A stretch of 8,984 bases of DNA from Bacillaceae bacterium UBA7792 (GTDB lineage Bacteria > Bacillota > Bacilli > Bacillales > Cytobacillaceae), in the NCBI GenBank assembly GCA_002480735.1, contig DLCS01000295.1:1-8984 (forward strand), written 5' to 3'. The translations under genes and the position numbers were made by a program. Positions 6,567 to 8,984 of the stretch are shown here, one piece after another. The notes under the pieces are model-generated. The model did no database searches and had not been told where the DNA came from. It saw nothing but the letters and a program-made list of their open reading frames with translations. How positions within the stretch are numbered: the first letter of the stretch is position 1; the number at the start of each line of letters is the position of its first letter.

Positions 6567-6701
6567 TTATTCCTTCACATTTGGATCGACGATATTTCCT
6601 CCATAATCAGGAACATGGCTAGCTCGATTCTCATGATATTGAGAGCCTGATCCCTGCTGATTTTTTTGTTGCTTATTTTTACCTGTTCTCTTCCTTGCCA
6701 T
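6567..6701 (-). CDS. Small basic hydrophilic protein, 44 aa, possibly spore-associated
   Basis: An ATG at 6701 preceded on the minus strand by AGGTGAA (6706-6712) opens a 44-codon frame ending TAA at 6567, with a second in-frame TAA directly after. The protein starts MARKRTGKNKQQKNQQ, a strongly basic, Gln/Asn/Lys-rich head (residues 1-16), then a Gly/Ser/His-rich middle and a more ordered tail HVPDYGGNIVDPNVKE (29-44). There is no hydrophobic segment or signal peptide. Composition recalls the minor small spore proteins of Bacillaceae, but I cannot match it to a named Ssp family. It stands between the palindromic element and the methyltransferase terminator, on the minus strand. Good ribosome binding site, clean frame and separate placement argue for a real gene; function is unknown. 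Confidence 0.65.
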   Translation of the reverse strand: MARKRTGKNKQQKNQQGSGSQYHENRASHVPDYGGNIVDPNVKE

Positions 6702-6796
6702 AATGTTCACCTCATAATTTTAAATTTGATGAATATGGTATCAGGATTAATTTCCCCATTTTATCACGAACTATGCTGAACAATAGGTTACAACTG

Positions 6797-6829
6797 GAAA
6801 AGGCTAGCAGTGAAATCATCCTGCTAGCC
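6797..6829 (-). terminator. Rho-independent terminator of the methyltransferase gene
   Basis: GGCTAGCAG (6802-6810) and CTGCTAGCC (6821-6829) form a perfect 9-bp stem with a 10-base loop. Read on the minus strand it is followed by TTTTCC (6796-6801), 18 bp after the stop codon at 6847. Confidence 0.85.
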
Positions 6830-6846
6830 GAGATCCAAAGAAGCAA

Positions 6847-7590
6847 CTATTTCGTACACGAAAAAATCCGATAATCTAGAATCCCTTGATAATTTGCCAT
6901 GATATCAAAATGTTGGACCATAACCGTAAAAAGCTCCGGCTCAATATAATCTGAGTATTGAAACTCAGGAGCTTGATTTGTTTGGGGAATAGGCACGTTA
7001 GGCCTCCTGGCATTTATTCTTTTGAAACCGGCCTGCGAAAATAAAGCGATCCATTCCTGTTCTAAAGGGACAGAATCAAAGCCATAAAAATCTTTGATTT
7101 CCTTTTTTGTTGATGCTGCTAGGGGATGATTAATGGTAAGTTCATTAGCAATAAACCGGCCCCCCTTTTTTAATAGCCGATATATTTCCCGAAGGGCTCT
7201 AGGGGCATCAACAAAGGCTAGGACGGATTCAGAAATAACCATATCAAATGTATCGTCCTCTAAAGGGCAGCTTTCGATAGAGCCATGGATTATTTCCACA
7301 GGTAGTTGATATTTTTTCATTCGTTTTTTTGCTTTCTTAATCATGATCGGGTTGATGTCCAACCCAATTACCTTCGCACCATATCGGGCGGCCAAATATG
7401 CGGCTGTTTGGCCAGTACCGCACCCCACGTCTAAAATGCGAGAGGTGCTGTTAATCTTTTCAGACAGAAACATTTCCTTTGTAAGATCTATTCCCCCAGG
7501 ATGTGCTCCTCCAACACCAAATTTGGATATGAATTCCAAGTATTTTGAAGTTCCTATAAGAACCACCCACTTTATACTATCTTTAAACAT
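6847..7590 (-). CDS. Class I SAM-dependent methyltransferase (type 11 domain)
   Basis: A 247-residue soluble protein with the Rossmann-like methyltransferase fold. ILDVGCGTGQTAAYLAARYG (about 52-71) is motif I, the SAM-binding loop; VIGLDIN (about 74-80) carries the acidic residue for the ribose; GSIESCPLEDDTFDMVISESVLAFV is the motif II/III region; LKKGGRFIANEL is the post-III strand typical of methyltransferase type 11. The N-terminal FGVGGAHPGG segment (about 24-33) precedes the domain and recurs in small-molecule methyltransferases of this group. The substrate cannot be read; the family includes menaquinone/ubiquinone, sterol-like and phospholipid methyltransferases. The ATG at 7590 lacks a nearby Shine-Dalgarno site: AAGGA lies too far upstream (about 26 bases) and an in-frame stop precedes it. 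The start may therefore be internal, for example TTG at the YLEF segment, or initiation is weak. A terminator follows. Confidence 0.88.
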   Translation of the reverse strand: MFKDSIKWVVLIGTSKYLEFISKFGVGGAHPGGIDLTKEMFLSEKINSTSRILDVGCGTGQTAAYLAARYGAKVIGLDINPIMIKKAKKRMKKYQLPVEIIHGSIESCPLEDDTFDMVISESVLAFVDAPRALREIYRLLKKGGRFIANELTINHPLAASTKKEIKDFYGFDSVPLEQEWIALFSQAGFKRINARRPNVPIPQTNQAPEFQYSDYIEPELFTVMVQHFDIMANYQGILDYRIFSCTK

Positions 7591-7678
7591 ATTATGTAGA
7601 TGCGGAAGGGATGGTTCCTTTCGTCTTGCTTATTCAGATTTTCTAACAGTATGAATCTTCAAAACATATAGGCGAATC

Positions 7679-7707
7679 TTGTCGAATATTGTATGATAAT
7701 CTATATA
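7679..7707 (+). promoter_or_regulatory. Putative sigma-A promoter of the membrane lysozyme-like gene
   Basis: TTGTCG (7679-7684), 17-bp spacer, TATATA (7702-7707); each hexamer matches consensus at 4 of 6 bases. The direct repeat GAATCTT at 7653-7659 and 7674-7680, 21 bp apart (two helical turns), lies just upstream and overlaps the -35 box. Confidence 0.45.
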
Positions 7708-7718
7708 AATAAAAGTAT

Positions 7719-7735
7719 GAAGGGTGGCACAATTG
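7719..7735 (+). promoter_or_regulatory. Ribosome binding site deciding the TTG start at 7733
   Basis: AAGGGTGG (7720-7727) is a Shine-Dalgarno-like sequence. The upstream in-frame GTG at 7724 lies inside it, while TTG at 7733 has a 5-base spacing, so TTG is the likely start. Confidence 0.6.
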
Positions 7736-8788
7736 AATTCGCTTCAAAAACAGTTAGAAGAAAAAGTTGTTTTGAATGAAAATAGAATTGCCGAGATTAG
7801 AAGCCGCATTGATTCTCGATATGAGAAGGCGTCGGCTCAAGAAAAAGCGAGAATGCTAGCGAAAGCCGTCCATAGCTTAATAGACCGCTCGTTGCCGAAC
7901 TTCTCAATGGAAACGAAGAAAAGCATTCGAATGGGGCTTATTAAGGAAAAGGTCGCAGCAAAATCTTGGACGATTTCTGCGGGCGATCTCGTTGAGTATA
8001 GTGTCAGGCTGGCTACACAGGAAGAAATTACGAATGAAATGTCTCCATGGGTAATTCAACATGTGAGAGCTACACCTGATTTAGTTACTAGATACATTGA
8101 TCAGCTTGTCGGTTATTTTGATGACAAAGAGCCGGAACCGATAGAAAAGAATATTCCTAGTGTACAGACAACAAGCGAAATACATACCAAGCAAACTCGC
8201 TGGTTAATTCGGGTGGGCATAGTAGGAGCAGCAACAGCTTTTCTCATTTTGCTCGTTGTTCTTATCATGGAGTTTCCGTCTGACAAAAAAGTTGATTTTT
8301 CAAAGAAGGAAGCCATGGTGCTTGCTGAAGCTGAGACAATTGAGCGTGTACCAAATGATCTGCCTCCACATTTGCAATATAAGAATATAAATACTGATAA
8401 ATTAAGAGATTGGTTGCATGGTAGGAATTCATTATTGGCGGAGGAACCATATTTTCCTACGATTGTGGAGGTTGCCGCAGAATATAATATCAACCCGCTT
8501 TTGTTATTTGCGATCACAGGGCAGGAGCAGGGATTTGTTCCCCAAAATCATATAAGGGCTCATGAAATTGCAAACAACCCGTTTAATGTATTCCATAGCT
8601 GGGAGGATTACAACACAAATATTGAGGAATCGACTCAAATCGCCGCTCGCACCGTTGTAAATTTGAGCAAGGAGCGACCCAATGATGTCGATCCCATTCA
8701 ATGGATTAATCGCAAATATGCTGAGGACAAAAACTGGTGGAAAGGAGTTTCTTCTATCTATTCACAATTAGAGAAGGTAGTGGAGTGA
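7733..8788 (+). CDS. Single-pass membrane protein with extracellular lysozyme-like (glucosaminidase-type) domain
   Basis: With the TTG start at 7733 the protein has 351 residues. Residues 1-157 are a mostly helical, charged, presumably cytoplasmic region. Residues 158-180 (LIRVGIVGAATAFLILLVVL and on) form the only membrane helix, preceded by KQTRW, so the C-terminus should be outside. A linker leads to a domain at about 221-351: EVAAEYNINPLLLFAITGQE, NNPFNVF, then ARTVVNLSKERP and YAEDKNWWKGVSSIYSQLE. This order (Glu after a hydrophobic helix, a GNPFN-like NNPFN motif, late YA-D-NW) is that of lysozyme-like peptidoglycan hydrolases of the glucosaminidase type; Glu265 is the likely catalytic acid. 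A role in cell-wall remodelling, with an N-terminal domain that could receive an internal signal, is inferred. The N-terminal domain is not recognised. It converges on the laccase gene, 23 bp apart, with no clear terminator between. Confidence 0.75.
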   Translation: MNSLQKQLEEKVVLNENRIAEIRSRIDSRYEKASAQEKARMLAKAVHSLIDRSLPNFSMETKKSIRMGLIKEKVAAKSWTISAGDLVEYSVRLATQEEITNEMSPWVIQHVRATPDLVTRYIDQLVGYFDDKEPEPIEKNIPSVQTTSEIHTKQTRWLIRVGIVGAATAFLILLVVLIMEFPSDKKVDFSKKEAMVLAEAETIERVPNDLPPHLQYKNINTDKLRDWLHGRNSLLAEEPYFPTIVEVAAEYNINPLLLFAITGQEQGFVPQNHIRAHEIANNPFNVFHSWEDYNTNIEESTQIAARTVVNLSKERPNDVDPIQWINRKYAEDKNWWKGVSSIYSQLEKVVE

Positions 8789-8811
8789 GACAGAAGCACT
8801 TTGCCCCAGGT

Positions 8812-8984
8812 TTATTTCTCCTGTGGTACAACGAGTAGAGGACGCATCATATCATAATCCTCATGCTCAAGAATATGGCAATGCCAAACGTAGTGGCCTG
8901 TGTAGGGAGAGAATTTCATAATCACTCTTGTAATTTCAGCAGAAGGTGCTGAAACAATGTCCTTCCACCCACGTTCGTTCGGGG
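8812..8984 (-). CDS. cotA: Multicopper oxidase, C-terminal part (CotA-type spore-coat laccase)
   Basis: The last 56 codons of a gene that enters from beyond the right edge (first whole codon at 8980-8982). The sequence includes ERGWKD and then YVWHCHILEHEDYDMMRP, which holds the HCH-x3-H-x4-M copper signature: two type 3 histidines, the type 1 cysteine, and type 1 histidine and methionine. Spacing from the first His to Met is 11 residues and the tail after it has 11 residues, the same as I recall for B. subtilis CotA (His491 to Met502, ending near 513). CotA oxidises phenolic compounds and bilirubin with oxygen and gives spore coats their brown pigment. Identification as cotA rather than another three-domain multicopper oxidase rests on the EHEDYDMMRP segment, since copper sites upstream are not in the window. 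Confidence 0.88.
   Translation of the reverse strand, partial: PNERGWKDIVSAPSAEITRVIMKFSPYTGHYVWHCHILEHEDYDMMRPLLVVPQEK

Noticed and set aside
6434..6622. 62-aa plus-strand reading frame starting inside the palindromic element.
   Set aside because: It begins within the inverted repeat, has no ribosome binding site, and its second half is antisense to the better-supported 44-aa gene.
7343..7654. 103-aa plus-strand frame overlapping the methyltransferase.
   Set aside because: Antisense to motif I and the N-terminus of the methyltransferase, with no recognisable domain and no Shine-Dalgarno site.
8113..8517. 134-aa minus-strand frame opposite the lysozyme-like gene.
   Set aside because: Fully antisense, with Ser/Thr-rich low-information translation and no ribosome binding site or domain.
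8789..8811. Possible shared terminator between the converging lysozyme-like and laccase genes.
   Set aside because: The 23-bp gap contains no stem-loop or T run.
1..8984. Search for a defence, toxin-antitoxin, CRISPR or biosynthetic cluster.
   Set aside because: No repeats with regular spacers, no nuclease, helicase, toxin-antitoxin pair or carrier-protein genes; neighbours are unrelated housekeeping or sporulation-type genes.

Overview
The window looks like chromosomal DNA of an endospore-forming member of the Bacillaceae. Shine-Dalgarno sites are strong (AGGAGG-like), TTG starts are used, base composition is moderate to AT-rich, and the most recognisable proteins are Bacillus-type: a YoxD-like short-chain reductase, a Bacillus-type branched-chain aminotransferase and the C-terminus of a CotA-type spore-coat laccase. 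The species cannot be fixed from sequence alone.

Layout, left to right. Bases 1-1173 (minus): a LysR-family regulator followed, in the same direction, by the start of an NmrA/SDR-like NAD(P)-binding protein that runs off the left edge. A T-N11-A palindrome typical of LysR operators lies between them. Bases 1230-3055 (minus): a 562-residue membrane protein of unknown function, followed by a long hairpin terminator. Bases 3184-5105 (plus), divergent from it: yoxD-like reductase, then a PfkB-family sugar kinase with a clear terminator. Bases 5235-6308 (plus): branched-chain aminotransferase (ilvE), preceded by AT-rich CodY-like motifs. Bases 6323-6498: a compact, almost fully palindromic element with matching 8-bp ends, like a MITE, starting 14 bp after the ilvE stop codon. 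Bases 6567-6701 (minus): a 44-codon gene with its own ribosome binding site. Bases 6847-7590 (minus): a class I SAM methyltransferase with its terminator. Bases 7733-8788 (plus): a single-pass membrane protein with a lysozyme-like extracellular domain. Bases 8812-8984 (minus): the C-terminus of a multicopper oxidase, convergent with the previous gene.

Most genes look like independent short transcription units (three tandem or single genes with their own terminators) rather than one pathway. Plausible functional links are only local: the LysR protein with its downstream oxidoreductase, and ilvE with nutrient-responsive CodY control. No gap between genes exceeds 300 bases. There is no CRISPR array, tRNA or rRNA and no intact transposase. 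I found no strong evidence for a new multi-gene system. The best candidates for something undescribed are the palindromic element, the 44-aa gene, the 562-aa membrane protein and the bipartite membrane lysozyme-like protein.
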